Origin: Nocardia arizonensis
GTDB taxonomy: Bacteria; Actinomycetota; Actinomycetes; Mycobacteriales; Mycobacteriaceae
Length of the DNA stretch: 64,000 nucleotides
NCBI RefSeq assembly: GCF_001310275.1
Contig: NZ_LGYZ01000133.1
Location: 1 to 64,000 of the forward strand
Direction: 5' to 3'
The translations under genes were made by a program, and so were the position numbers. This document shows, piece after piece, positions 8,781 through 17,614 of the stretch. The notes beneath the pieces are model-generated. The model made no database searches. It worked only from the letters and a program-made list of their open reading frames with translations, and was not told where the DNA came from. Numbering within the stretch: position 1 is the first letter of the stretch; the number at the start of each line of letters is the position of its first letter.

Positions 8781-9416
8781 ATGATCGTGTCCCAGATTCA
8801 GCACGAGTTCACCGCTTTGGAGACCGAAACCCTGATCTGCACGGCCGCGGAGCTGTGGGCCAGTACCGGCGACCCCCACGACATCCTCGGCAAGCACCAG
8901 AAGCAACTGCTCGACCGCGCACACGAACGTCTCACCGACGACGACCCCGACGACGGCGAACACCCCGTCGCCGGCCCCACCGGCGAGAAACCGGCGACGG
9001 CCTTCGTCATCGCTCACCACGACCCGGTCCCGTTCGCGATCGACGAACCCGCCTTCGCGCGGTGGCTGGCCGCCCACCACGACCGGGTCGAGGGCCTGCT
9101 CCCCGGCGAGCACGACACCCTGCCCGCCAGCGACCTCGTGGCGTTCTTCGACGCCGCGCGCGAGGCCGAGGTCCTCACCGAGGACCCGCGCCTGGAGCTG
9201 TGCCTGGACCACAACGACCCTCCCGGCCTGCCCGGGTTCACCCTCATGCTGCGCAACCAGCACGGCGACCAGGACGGGCTCGGGCTAACCACCGGATTCA
9301 CCCAGATGTTGTTCCCCGACTCCGGGACCTCCACCGCCGAGGCCGCACGGTTCCACCTCGAACACATCCTCGAGGTCGCCAACGGCGTTCTCTCCCTGCT
9401 CACCGGCCGCCTCTGA
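8781..9416 (+). CDS. Hypothetical acidic protein
   Basis: 211 residues, ATG at 8781 after GAAAGGACG (a GTG two codons on is an alternative). Very acidic, with D-D-D-P-D-D-G-E around residue 55, then predicted helices and a few strands. No motif, signal peptide or membrane segment is visible and no family is recognised. It has the size, acidity and isolated leader of many neighbours in this array. Confidence 0.58.
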   Translation: MIVSQIQHEFTALETETLICTAAELWASTGDPHDILGKHQKQLLDRAHERLTDDDPDDGEHPVAGPTGEKPATAFVIAHHDPVPFAIDEPAFARWLAAHHDRVEGLLPGEHDTLPASDLVAFFDAAREAEVLTEDPRLELCLDHNDPPGLPGFTLMLRNQHGDQDGLGLTTGFTQMLFPDSGTSTAEAARFHLEHILEVANGVLSLLTGRL

Positions 9417-9470
9417 CCTGCGCAACGCCGCGCACCTCCTCTCCCACAATCAGTGAAAGCAGGACTCGCC

Positions 9471-10205
9471 ATGATCCCCGTTCCGGAACTACGTACCTGG
9501 GCAGCCGGCCTGGACCTGTCCCACCACGTCGGGATCGACGAGGGCGGGCTGACCCTGGTGGAGATCCCCGACCACGACCGGTCCTCCGGCGCCTACCTCG
9601 AGGTCGGCGGCTGCGACGACGACCCCGACCCCACCGACCCGCCGACGATGGAGACGGGGCCGGTGAGTGCGGCGCCGGGTTCGGTGGTGGTGTCGGTGGC
9701 GGATCTGCTGGCCCTGGTCGGCGGGACCCTCACCCGCGCCGAACTGCCTCGCGTGCGGGCCGCGATACGGGACTCGAGCGTCGGTGACACTTTCAGTGAG
9801 GTGGTGTTCGCGGTCATCACCGCGCGCCGACACGAACTCCTCGCCGGGCTGCGGGAGTTCTTCAATCCCGGCGCGTTCACCGGCCGCCTCACCCACCGAC
9901 CCCTCGCCGAGTTGCCGAGCGATCACATCGGTCGGCTGTTCGGTCAGATCGAACACGCGTCCAGGCTGTCGCTGATGCGGGTGTGCTGCGGGGACGCGGC
10001 CCGGGTCTGTGTCCTCGACCGCGAGACCGACCGGTTGTTCGACCTCGGCGAGACCTTCCAGGCGTGGCTGCACGGCGACGCCCCGCTGCCCGGGGCGGTC
10101 ACGGGGTGGATCGGTGATCCCGTCGACGACTTCACCTACGACGAACTCACCCACATCGGCCGCCACGACTACCGGCTGCCCGAACATGACGCCGCCAGCG
10201 ACTGA
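9471..10205 (+). CDS. Hypothetical protein
   Basis: 244 residues from the ATG at 9471, preceded by GAAAGCAGGA. The N-terminal 60 residues end in an acidic D-D-D-P-D-P-T-D-P linker, and a helical domain follows. A short V-C-C-G-D-A-A-R-V-C-V-L stretch has three Cys, but I cannot assign a metal site. No family recognised. The next gene is 91 bases downstream with its own GGAGG ribosome site. Confidence 0.57.
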   Translation: MIPVPELRTWAAGLDLSHHVGIDEGGLTLVEIPDHDRSSGAYLEVGGCDDDPDPTDPPTMETGPVSAAPGSVVVSVADLLALVGGTLTRAELPRVRAAIRDSSVGDTFSEVVFAVITARRHELLAGLREFFNPGAFTGRLTHRPLAELPSDHIGRLFGQIEHASRLSLMRVCCGDAARVCVLDRETDRLFDLGETFQAWLHGDAPLPGAVTGWIGDPVDDFTYDELTHIGRHDYRLPEHDAASD

Positions 10206-10296
10206 CGTCGTGCCGGATCACAAATCCGGCAGCCACACAACACACCCATAAACATGCGTACATCTGCATGTCGATATTGGATGGAGGTGGTGCTCC

Positions 10297-11715
10297 GTGT
10301 CGGAGCCACTCACGATCTCCCACACCGCCGAGGAAGGCACTCTGCTGGAAGGGACCGCCCGCGGCGACGGCACCTACGAGGTGATGCTTCAGGTGCGCGA
10401 GGCGATCGGGCATTGGAAGTGGGGCCGCAGCCTCGACGGCTGGTATGTGGTGTCCTCGCGTGATCGCCAGCCCAAGCAGTACCACATCGACTACGCCGCG
10501 ACGAAGCTGCGCGAGGCCGGATACACCGTCGAAGTCGACATCGACCGCACCGCGCGCGCGACCGCCGACGCCGAGACCGACCGCGCGAGCCGTCAGGCTG
10601 ATAGGGTCGATGCGTTGCGGGACAAGGCATCCCGCAAGGACGCGAAAGCCAGCGCCGCGGAAGCCGCGGCTCAGCGGGCCCACGACAGCTTGCCGCCGTT
10701 CGGCGAACCGATCAAGATCGGGCACCATAGCGAACGCCGTCATCGCAACGCGATCGACAAGGCGTGGAAGACATTCGGGCGCTCGGTCGAAGCCGACCGC
10801 GAGGCGACCCGCGCCCACCAGCGTGCCGAGTCCGCCGCCCACACCACCGAACAGCGGTACTCCCCGCGCACGGTCGCCAACCGCATCGACACCCTCGAAG
10901 CCGAACAGCGCGGGGATCAACGTGTCCTGGACGGGCACACCCGCCGGTTCCTCGACGGCCGCGGCGAGGTCTACCAGACCGAAACCACGACCCCGGCGAC
11001 CGGCGAATATCGGGAGCGGGTGCTGGCCCGGATGACCCAGCGCGAGCGCGACATCGCCTACTGGAAACAGGTCCGGCAATCCCAGATCGATGAGGGTTTG
11101 ACCCCGGGCTGGGGCCGCGACGATTTCACGGTCGGGGACTTCGTGCGCGCCCACGGCTCGACGTGGCGTCAGATCACGCGCGTGAACGCGAAATCGGTGT
11201 CGGTGGTGAACTTTTCACTGTCGCCGATGTTGCTGCACACGATCACCGCGAAGATGACCGGGCACCGGTGGATCACCACCGACGACACGGTGCGTTTCCA
11301 CGAGGTCACCGCCGTCATGACCGAGGCCCAGGCCCGCGACCGGTTCCCCGACATCTTCGCCGACCTCGACACCACCACCGTGCCGCCGCGCCCGAAACGC
11401 AAGACCGGCAGAACCAAACTCGACTACCAGCAGGGTCTCCAGGCCGAGCACTGGTCCTGGACGGTCGAGGGCATCGACTACGACGCGACGTGGCCGCATC
11501 CACCGTACTGGTACGCCACCCCACCCGAGCCCATCACCGAACCGGGTGTGCTGCGGCTGCGCGCGCGGCACCGCCCGGACAGCCGCGTGTTCGGTGACCC
11601 GGTCGAACTCCCGGTGACCGAGTTCGCGATCACCGGGCCGGTGCGCTGGCCCGAAGAGGTCCACAACCAGGTCCGTGACCTGGTCGAGGCCCGCACCTAC
11701 CTGCCCGCCGCCTGA
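10297..11715 (+). CDS. DUF3560 domain protein
   Basis: 472 residues, GTG start after GGAGGTGG. It opens with an E-G-T-L-L-E-G-T strand region. A long charged coiled coil follows (residues about 75-210) containing the DUF3560 hallmark G-E-P-I-K-I-G-H-H-S-E-R-R-H-R. The C-terminal 200 residues are a separate domain that includes W-R-Q-I-T-R-V-N-A-K-S-V-S-V, a short beta-rich module often seen in these proteins. DUF3560 proteins occur on actinobacterial plasmids and phages without known function. The basic coiled coil would suit nucleic-acid or partner binding. Confidence 0.75.
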   Translation: MSEPLTISHTAEEGTLLEGTARGDGTYEVMLQVREAIGHWKWGRSLDGWYVVSSRDRQPKQYHIDYAATKLREAGYTVEVDIDRTARATADAETDRASRQADRVDALRDKASRKDAKASAAEAAAQRAHDSLPPFGEPIKIGHHSERRHRNAIDKAWKTFGRSVEADREATRAHQRAESAAHTTEQRYSPRTVANRIDTLEAEQRGDQRVLDGHTRRFLDGRGEVYQTETTTPATGEYRERVLARMTQRERDIAYWKQVRQSQIDEGLTPGWGRDDFTVGDFVRAHGSTWRQITRVNAKSVSVVNFSLSPMLLHTITAKMTGHRWITTDDTVRFHEVTAVMTEAQARDRFPDIFADLDTTTVPPRPKRKTGRTKLDYQQGLQAEHWSWTVEGIDYDATWPHPPYWYATPPEPITEPGVLRLRARHRPDSRVFGDPVELPVTEFAITGPVRWPEEVHNQVRDLVEARTYLPAA

Positions 11716-11910
11716 CATCCTCCGCGCACGACATCGCGCCATGACGATTCCGCGCGCCACGGATTGCTCGATTCCACTGCACCACAACAGTATCCGTCGA
11801 GGTCGGTGACGACGCCGACTTTGTTCGGGCAGCCTGTCGGCCGAATCCCCGCCGGCGGCCGGGCTTGCGTGGCGTCGTGTCCCTGTCCTGTCCGAGATCG
11901 GAGAACTGTC

Positions 11911-13446
11911 ATGCCCGCTATTCCTGCTCGTCACGATGCGGTGGCCTGGTCGGTGACCGTGCGCGGACTCACCGGACACCTGCGACAGGTCACGGCCGAG
12001 GTCACGCCGGGACTGCCCTCGCTCACCGTGACCGGCCCCGGCGAGGATCGCCCGCCCGCCTGTATCGACCGCGTCCACGCCGCCCTCACCGGGGCCGGGT
12101 GGGCGTGGCCGCGGATCCGCCTCACCCTCACGACCTCCCCGCCGGTGCCTGCGGGCATCGACGGTATCCACGACCTCGCCGTCGCCGCGGCGATCCTGGC
12201 CGCGAGCGACCCGGCCACCGTATCCGCGCCACGCCTGGCCGGGGTCGTGCTGCTGGGCCAGCTCGGCCCGGACGGGAGTGTGGTCTCGGTGCGCGGGATC
12301 CTGCCCGCGGTCCTGGCCGCCCGCGACCACGGACACACCGTCGTGATCGTCCCCCACGCCAACCTGGCCGAAGCCGCTCTCGCGCCGGGGATCACCGTGC
12401 TGGGCGCGGTCCACCTGCGCGGGGTGCTGGCCTGGCTCGGCGGCGACAAGGACGCCGTGACCGGCCCCGCCGCCGTCCCGGCGCCACCGGAATCGACCGG
12501 TGTGGACCTGGGCGATATCCGCGGTCACTACCGGACACGGTGGGCCCTCGAGGTCGCCGCCGCCGGGGGCCACCACGTGCGGCTGATCGGGCCTGCGGAG
12601 GCCGGGCTCGGTGCGCTCGCCCGCCGCCTGCCCGGACTCCTGCCGCGCCTGACCGAGAGCGAGTCGCTCGAGGTCCGGGCGATCGCGTCGCTGACCGGCA
12701 CCCTGCCCGAGGGACCGCTGCCCGCCATCGCCGCCCGCCCCTTCGTCGATGTCCACCACTCGGCGAGTGCCCGCGCGCTGCTGGGCAGTGCCGGCTTCGC
12801 GCGTCCCGGCGCGCTCGCACGCGCCCACCACGGGGTCCTGCACCTCGAGTCCTATCCCGATCTGCACGAGCGCGCACTCGACGCGCTGCGGACCTCCCTG
12901 GAAGCCGGGGAGGTCGTCGTCGCCAACCGCGACAACCTGCTGCGACTGCCGTGTGAGGCCCTCGCGGTCTTGACCTCGTCCGAATGCTTCTGCCCCGCAA
13001 CCCATCAGGGCGCGTGTGCTTGCCCGGCGGGGGCAAGGCGCGGCCACCAGGACCGGCTGCGCCGGGTCTTGGCCGACCGGGTCGACATCACCGTCCGCGA
13101 GAACCCCGACGACCGTGCGGGTTTCGGGAACGACTCGCGCGAGACCAGCGCCGAGGTCCGCCACCGGGTCACCGCCGCCCGCACCGCGGCAGCCCACCGG
13201 TGGCGCGAGCACGGTCACACCCTCAACGCCCGCATACCAGCATCGCTGCTGCGCCAACAGTTCCCATTGTCCCCGACCGAATCCGCACCGCTCGAAGCGG
13301 CACTGCGGGAGGGCCGGATCACCCGCCACGGGGGTGACCGTGTCCTCGCGGTCGCGGTCACCATCGCCGACCTGCGCGGCGCCGATCATCCCAGCACCCA
13401 CGACCTCGTCGAAGCCCTGCACCTGCACGGATTCGGCAGACCATAG
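11911..13446 (+). CDS. ComM/Mg-chelatase-like protein with degenerate ATPase site
   Basis: 511 residues, ATG after GGAGAAC. Residues 10-178 match the Lon-like N-domain of ComM (H-D-L-A-V-A, G-P-D-G-S-V, V-R-G-I-L-P-A-V-L-A-A). The AAA+ part keeps its order but has lost key residues. The P-loop is G-P-A-E-A-G-L-G-A (227-235) with no GKT/GKS. The usual FRAPHH is F-V-D-V-H-H (278-283). Walker B is G-V-L-H-L-E-S-Y (308-315) instead of LDE. A Cys-rich E-C-F-C-P...C-A-C-P loop matches the ComM N-P-C-P-C-G region. ComM is a branch-migration helicase acting with DprA and RecA. This copy should not hydrolyse ATP and may act structurally or by interfering with the host ComM. A degenerate DprA lies downstream. 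Confidence 0.8.
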   Translation: MPAIPARHDAVAWSVTVRGLTGHLRQVTAEVTPGLPSLTVTGPGEDRPPACIDRVHAALTGAGWAWPRIRLTLTTSPPVPAGIDGIHDLAVAAAILAASDPATVSAPRLAGVVLLGQLGPDGSVVSVRGILPAVLAARDHGHTVVIVPHANLAEAALAPGITVLGAVHLRGVLAWLGGDKDAVTGPAAVPAPPESTGVDLGDIRGHYRTRWALEVAAAGGHHVRLIGPAEAGLGALARRLPGLLPRLTESESLEVRAIASLTGTLPEGPLPAIAARPFVDVHHSASARALLGSAGFARPGALARAHHGVLHLESYPDLHERALDALRTSLEAGEVVVANRDNLLRLPCEALAVLTSSECFCPATHQGACACPAGARRGHQDRLRRVLADRVDITVRENPDDRAGFGNDSRETSAEVRHRVTAARTAAAHRWREHGHTLNARIPASLLRQQFPLSPTESAPLEAALREGRITRHGGDRVLAVAVTIADLRGADHPSTHDLVEALHLHGFGRP

Positions 13447-13629
13447 CCCCATCCGAATCCTGGCCCACCGCGCCCACATACCCACCGCGACCGACGGCAG
13501 AGCCGGTCCGCGCTCACCACAGCCGATTCGCCGGGGATCGGGAATTTCATTGTCGGACCGGCTGATACGCCGCCTCTCCTTGCACACGCAACGGCATCGG
13601 TCGCCCATGTCGAAGGAGTCGTTCGTCTC

Positions 13630-14160
13630 GTGTCCACACCCGCGCCCACCGACCCGCACACCACCGAGATCGGCATCCGCGTCGAGAATGCCCGCGCGCG
13701 AGCCGAGGGCTTCGTCTGGGGCGTGCTCCACATCCAGCACCCCGGCACCCGCGAGGCGAGGACCGCCGCCGCGTTCGCCGCCGCCTACGCCGACCAAGTC
13801 ACCCAATCCCTCACCGACGGCAGCGTTTCCGTGCCCGGTCTCGCGCAGGCGTGGGTCGCGTGGCGGGTCAGCGGTGACCTCACCGCGCACCTGGCGCCCG
13901 TCCCGTCGCCGGTCGAGCGGGTGCCCGGGTTCGCCGAATACGACGCGGCGCTGCGCGATCGCACGGCGTATTGGCTGTGCGCCGAAGCCCTCGGGTACGT
14001 GCGCGGCTGGTGTGATGCCGCCGGGGTCGGCTCCGGGGACGCGGTCGATTTCGCCCACGCCTACGCCGTGCTCGTCGCCGCGGGCGGATCGCGGCCCAGT
14101 ATCGACGACGCCTGGACCAACTGGCGCGCAGGCCGCCCCCTCACCGCCATCGGCGGATGA
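13630..14160 (+). CDS. Hypothetical helical protein
   Basis: 176 residues, GTG start. Mostly helical and Ala/Trp-rich, with two blocks (A-A-A-F-A-A-A-Y-A-D and A-Y-W-L-C-A-E-A-L-G-Y) that might be helical repeats. No metal site, signal or membrane segment is visible. It lies between the ComM-like and DprA-like genes. An ATG overlaps its stop, but the better start of the next gene is 90 bases further on. Confidence 0.57.
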   Translation: MSTPAPTDPHTTEIGIRVENARARAEGFVWGVLHIQHPGTREARTAAAFAAAYADQVTQSLTDGSVSVPGLAQAWVAWRVSGDLTAHLAPVPSPVERVPGFAEYDAALRDRTAYWLCAEALGYVRGWCDAAGVGSGDAVDFAHAYAVLVAAGGSRPSIDDAWTNWRAGRPLTAIGG

Positions 14161-14249
14161 ACACCCGCCACCCCGCACGCCCGGCCGCGCCGAGCGCACC
14201 GCCCGGACATGCCCAGCCGACTCACGCACCGACAGAGAGGAATCCGCCA

Positions 14250-15233
14250 ATGAACACTATCGATCACCGGCCGTCCGTGGCGGTGCGTGACCCCCGGCGG
14301 CTGGCGTGGGCGCTGCTGTCGCGCGCCGCGCGCGGACCCTCGAAACCGGTGTGGGAGCTGATCGACCGCCTCGGTGTCGAAGACGCCGCACACGCGCTCG
14401 CCACCGGCGCGGCCGAGGTGGAACCGGGGGTCCTCGCTCGCGCGGATCCCGATCGCGCCGCCGCGGATCTGGTGGTGCACTACGCGGGCGGGGGACGGTT
14501 GATCACCCCCGACGACACCGAATGGCCGAGCGCGCATCTGGCCGCGCTGCACGCCCCCGAGTGGGGCGGCGAGCACTTCGTCGGTCCTGTCGCGTTGTGG
14601 GTGTCGGGCACCGCCGCGCTGTCACCGATCGTGGAGGACGCGGTCGCGGTCGCCGGGACACCGCGCCCGAGCGGTTACGGGATCGAGGTCACCACCGCGA
14701 TCGTCACCGAGGTCACCGCCCGCGAGATGACGATCGCCGCCACCGGCGGGCTCGGTATCCCCGCCCACGCCCTCACCACCGCCCACCAGGTCCCGGCACC
14801 GACGTTGACGGTGCTGTCGTGTGGCACCGATCTGGCCTACTACCACCACAGCCGCCACCTCCAGCACCCACGGCCCGGCACCGGCTTGTTGGTCAGCGAA
14901 TACCCACCCGGCACCCCGACACGACCCGCCCGGGTCGCCGCGGCGCATCGGTTGCTGGCCGCGCTGTCCCGCGCCACGGTCCTCATCGAGTCCGACTGGC
15001 GGTGTTGGAGCGAAGCAGCGGTCCGGTGGGCGCAGCGGCTGGGCCGTAACGCCTACGCCGTTCCCGGGCCGATCACCTCCCCGACCTCCCGCAGCGTCAA
15101 CTGCCTCATCGCCGACCACGGCCTCACCCCGGTCGCCTCACCCCGCGACATCTACCTGTGCGCCGGTGACCTGCCGGACGAACCGTTTCCCGACGACGAC
15201 GCCCCGGATCGATCGAACGGAGAACCCGCGTGA
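14250..15233 (+). CDS. Degenerate DprA/Smf-like protein
   Basis: 327 residues from the ATG after GACAGAGAGGAA. The C-terminal two thirds follow the DprA Rossmann-like fold. V-A-V-A-G-T-P (133-139) stands where VAxVGSR is expected, A-T-G-G-L-G-I where S-G-x-A-x-G-I-D is expected, and S-E-Y-P-P-G (216-221) and A-V-P-G (269-272) are preserved. The conserved R-N-R is A-H-R and the S-G-(S/T)-L/F loop is R-C-W-S. DprA binds ssDNA and loads RecA. With GSR, RNR and the SG loop changed, normal ssDNA binding is doubtful. The canonical DprA at 25.8 kb on the same element makes this a diverged paralogue. The next gene starts inside its stop (GTGA). Confidence 0.75.
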   Translation: MNTIDHRPSVAVRDPRRLAWALLSRAARGPSKPVWELIDRLGVEDAAHALATGAAEVEPGVLARADPDRAAADLVVHYAGGGRLITPDDTEWPSAHLAALHAPEWGGEHFVGPVALWVSGTAALSPIVEDAVAVAGTPRPSGYGIEVTTAIVTEVTAREMTIAATGGLGIPAHALTTAHQVPAPTLTVLSCGTDLAYYHHSRHLQHPRPGTGLLVSEYPPGTPTRPARVAAAHRLLAALSRATVLIESDWRCWSEAAVRWAQRLGRNAYAVPGPITSPTSRSVNCLIADHGLTPVASPRDIYLCAGDLPDEPFPDDDAPDRSNGEPA

Positions 15234-15853
15234 TCGAGCACTTCGCCTGGACCGCGCACCCGACCCGCGACGGCGACACCGAGCTGGCCCTGCTCGCCGC
15301 CAGTCCGACCACCGAGGTGGACACGGTCGCGGCGGTGCTGGCCGCGCACCCGGTCGTGCGCGAGCCCCGCAATCGGATTCGGGCCGCCTTGGCCAACAGC
15401 GACGCCGCATATCCGAGCGACCCGTATCGCCTCTACCGGCTCGGCGGGGCCGGCCATCACACCCAGCACGATCTGGCCGCCGCGCTCACCGTGCACCAAC
15501 TCGCCACCGACCCGCTCTGGGGCGGGCTGCTCGACCGCATCGTGTTCCTCGCCGAACTCGGCCTCGACGGCAGCCTGCGCCCCCGCCTCCCGGCCCACGC
15601 GATCGCCGCCGTGGCCGCGGTGGCGGCGCGCGCCGAATTCCGCTACGCCGTCACCGCACCCCCCACCGACAGCACAGGTCTCGGCCCGGTCGACGGCATC
15701 ACCGTCGTGTCTCCGACCGATCTTCGGGGTGTCCTGGACTGGCTCGACTCGCTGACCAGCGACCCGCCCGCACCCACGACCGCCTCACCTGCGGTCACCG
15801 TTGGCGGCGACGCCGATCCGGACGGACTGTCCAGCGACGCGGAGGACCGCTGA
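15230..15853 (+). CDS. ComM N-domain-like fragment protein
   Basis: 207 residues, GTG overlapping the stop of the DprA-like gene. Residues 80-130 (D-L-A-A-A-L-T, then V-F-L-A-E-L-G-L-D-G-S-L-R-P and a helix ending A-A-V-A-A) align with the Lon-like N-domain of ComM. The segment V-V-S-P-T-D-L-R-G-V-L-D-W-L matches the end of that domain. No AAA+ module follows; the protein closes with a Pro/Asp-rich tail. It therefore looks like a stand-alone ComM N-domain, fused to nothing and coupled to a DprA relative. dprA and comM are neighbours on many bacterial chromosomes, so the block may derive from such a pair. Function unknown. Confidence 0.65.
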   Translation: MIEHFAWTAHPTRDGDTELALLAASPTTEVDTVAAVLAAHPVVREPRNRIRAALANSDAAYPSDPYRLYRLGGAGHHTQHDLAAALTVHQLATDPLWGGLLDRIVFLAELGLDGSLRPRLPAHAIAAVAAVAARAEFRYAVTAPPTDSTGLGPVDGITVVSPTDLRGVLDWLDSLTSDPPAPTTASPAVTVGGDADPDGLSSDAEDR

Positions 15854-15904
15854 TCGCGGCGGTCTCTCGGCTCGTTCATCTACCCGACTATCGAGGAGGC
15901 CGGC

Positions 15905-16555
15905 ATGGGTTCGACCGGATATCACGTGCCCATCGAGACCGACACCCACCGCTTCGTCCTGGACAACCTGCGCGAACTCCTGCCCGACGGGCACCGCGTC
16001 GTGGAGCACTGCCGCACGTCACTGGGGACCGGCCGCCACGGTGGCTGGTCCTACGCTCTCTACGCCGCGGTCGCCGACACCACCACCACACCGGTGACCG
16101 TGTCGGCGTCGGTGGTGCTCTACCTGCGCCAGCACCGCGAGGGTGCCTCGGAGATCGTCGTCAAGCACCTGCACGAGACCGAGGGACCCGTCGACCACGA
16201 AGGCGTCACCCGCCGGGTCCTGCAAGCCCTCACCCCCACCGAGGATCCCGCCGCGTGTGAGTGGCGCGGGCACGCGATCGACCACCACCGTGCTGTCGCC
16301 GAGGGCCGCCGTCGCGCCCGTGACGCGGTCGGTGCGGTGATCCGCCTGGACCGCGCCTACACCTACGGCCATGGCGTCGGTGCCGTCGAGCAGGTCCTCG
16401 TCGTGTCCCCGACAAGCTGGCGGCGCGCCGAGATCACCGAGGGCCGGACAGTCACCGACTCTCCCCTGCTGCGCGCCGCCCCCGGGTGGGCGCTGCGCGA
16501 ATTCGAGATCCTGCGCGCACCAACGCAATCCACGCCACCGATTCCACGATCCTGA
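15905..16555 (+). CDS. Hypothetical protein
   Basis: 216 residues, ATG after GAGGAGG. The N-terminus has alternating strands (V-T-V-S-A-S-V-V-L-Y-L) and a K-H-L-H-E-T-E segment; the middle holds His-rich helices (H-A-I-D-H-H-R-A-V-A). The C-terminus is a short strand-rich part. No known domain. It is the last gene before a 177-base gap with short direct repeats. Confidence 0.57.
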   Translation: MGSTGYHVPIETDTHRFVLDNLRELLPDGHRVVEHCRTSLGTGRHGGWSYALYAAVADTTTTPVTVSASVVLYLRQHREGASEIVVKHLHETEGPVDHEGVTRRVLQALTPTEDPAACEWRGHAIDHHRAVAEGRRRARDAVGAVIRLDRAYTYGHGVGAVEQVLVVSPTSWRRAEITEGRTVTDSPLLRAAPGWALREFEILRAPTQSTPPIPRS

Positions 16556-16627
16556 ACCGCAACGGATCACCGTGCGTGACCGCGCAGCCGCACCAGAGGC
16601 CCGCGCTGGCCTGTCCCGGGCGCATCT

Positions 16628-16666
16628 GGTTCACCCCATCCATCCATCCGGTTCACCCCATCCATC
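16628..16666 (+). repeat. Two 17-bp direct repeats, 22-bp period
   Basis: The 17-mer GGTTCACCCCATCCATC occurs at 16628-16644 and again at 16650-16666, with further CCATCC units between and after. The 22-base spacing is two helical turns, as in operators or iterons. Only two copies exist and they lie about 70 bases upstream of a methyltransferase gene, so a control site for that gene is the simplest reading. A simple CCATC microsatellite expansion is the alternative. Confidence 0.55.
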
Positions 16667-16732
16667 CCCTTGTCGTCGCATCCCCTGCCCTGGGGGTGTG
16701 GCGGCTTTCCTGTGTTCGGAGGTTGATCTTTC

Positions 16733-17563
16733 ATGGGCAGACTCACTCGTGACCAGGCCGCCGCGCATCGCGAAGCCCTCGGGCTGGCCGGGCTGCGCCG
16801 CGACCTCGACGAGGACGAGAAACGTTTCGTTCTCGCCCATTTCCAGGAATCGGCCGACCCCAGCCATCCTGTCGGGGGCGCGTTCTTCACCCCGGAAGAC
16901 CTCGCGGACTGCATGTCCCTCGATGTCGTCGGTCCCCGGGTGATCGACCTGTGCGCCGGGATCGGCGCGCTCGCCTTCGCCTGCCGTAACCTGGATGAGC
17001 AGCGCAGGGGGCTGCCCGCACGCGAAATCGTCTGTGTCGAAACGAATCCCGCGTTCGTGGCGGTCGGGATGAAGGTGGTTCCCGAAGCGACCTGGGTCTG
17101 CGCCGATGTGTTCGATATCGGGCGGCACCGGTGGCGGATGTTCGATACCGCGATCGCCAATCCGCCTTTCGGCAATCACGCCCGCGCCGGCAACGCTCCC
17201 GGCTACCGCGGATCCCGGTTCGAGTACCACGTCATCGCCTTGGCCTCACACCTGGCCCGCAGCGGCGTCTTTCTGATCCCGCGCGATTCGTCGCCCTTCC
17301 ACTACAGCGGCGGCCAGGGAATGCGTGAGGGACGCGGCGATGCCGAATACAAGCGGTTCTCCTCCGGCACGGGCATCGCGTTGGAGCCCGGGTGCAGTGT
17401 CGATACCGCCTTCCACGACCCGTACTGGCATCACCGCCCGGTCCGGACCGAGATCGTGACCACCGACTTCGCCGATACCGCCCTCGCGCGCCGCCGCCGC
17501 ACCCGCGCCCGCGGGGCTGCCGCGTTGACGCCGCCGTGGGATCGCCCGGCCCGCGCCAGCTGA
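16733..17563 (+). CDS. N6-adenine-type DNA methyltransferase
   Basis: 276 residues, ATG after CGGAGG. Motif X is G-G-A-F-F-T-P-E-D-L-A (about residue 44). Motif I is V-I-D-L-C-A-G-I-G-A-L-A (about 62). Motif IV is A-N-P-P-F-G-N (about 142). This order and the NPPF tetrad are those of gamma-type N6-adenine DNA methyltransferases. It has no separate recognition domain and no nuclease partner. It differs clearly from the enzyme at 6.4 kb, so the element carries two independent orphan methyltransferases. Self-protection against host restriction is the likely role. Confidence 0.8.
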   Translation: MGRLTRDQAAAHREALGLAGLRRDLDEDEKRFVLAHFQESADPSHPVGGAFFTPEDLADCMSLDVVGPRVIDLCAGIGALAFACRNLDEQRRGLPAREIVCVETNPAFVAVGMKVVPEATWVCADVFDIGRHRWRMFDTAIANPPFGNHARAGNAPGYRGSRFEYHVIALASHLARSGVFLIPRDSSPFHYSGGQGMREGRGDAEYKRFSSGTGIALEPGCSVDTAFHDPYWHHRPVRTEIVTTDFADTALARRRRTRARGAAALTPPWDRPARAS

Positions 17564-17614
17564 CCACACCCTCCACTTCTACCTCGCCGTTTCCGGCAGG
17601 AGTCTGGATTCGTC

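Noticed and set aside
11215..14250. A 1011-codon open frame on the minus strand
   Set aside because: It lies antisense to the DUF3560, ComM-like and following genes, which have ribosome sites and family motifs. Long antisense frames are expected in DNA with strong G/C third-position bias, and its translation is low-complexity.
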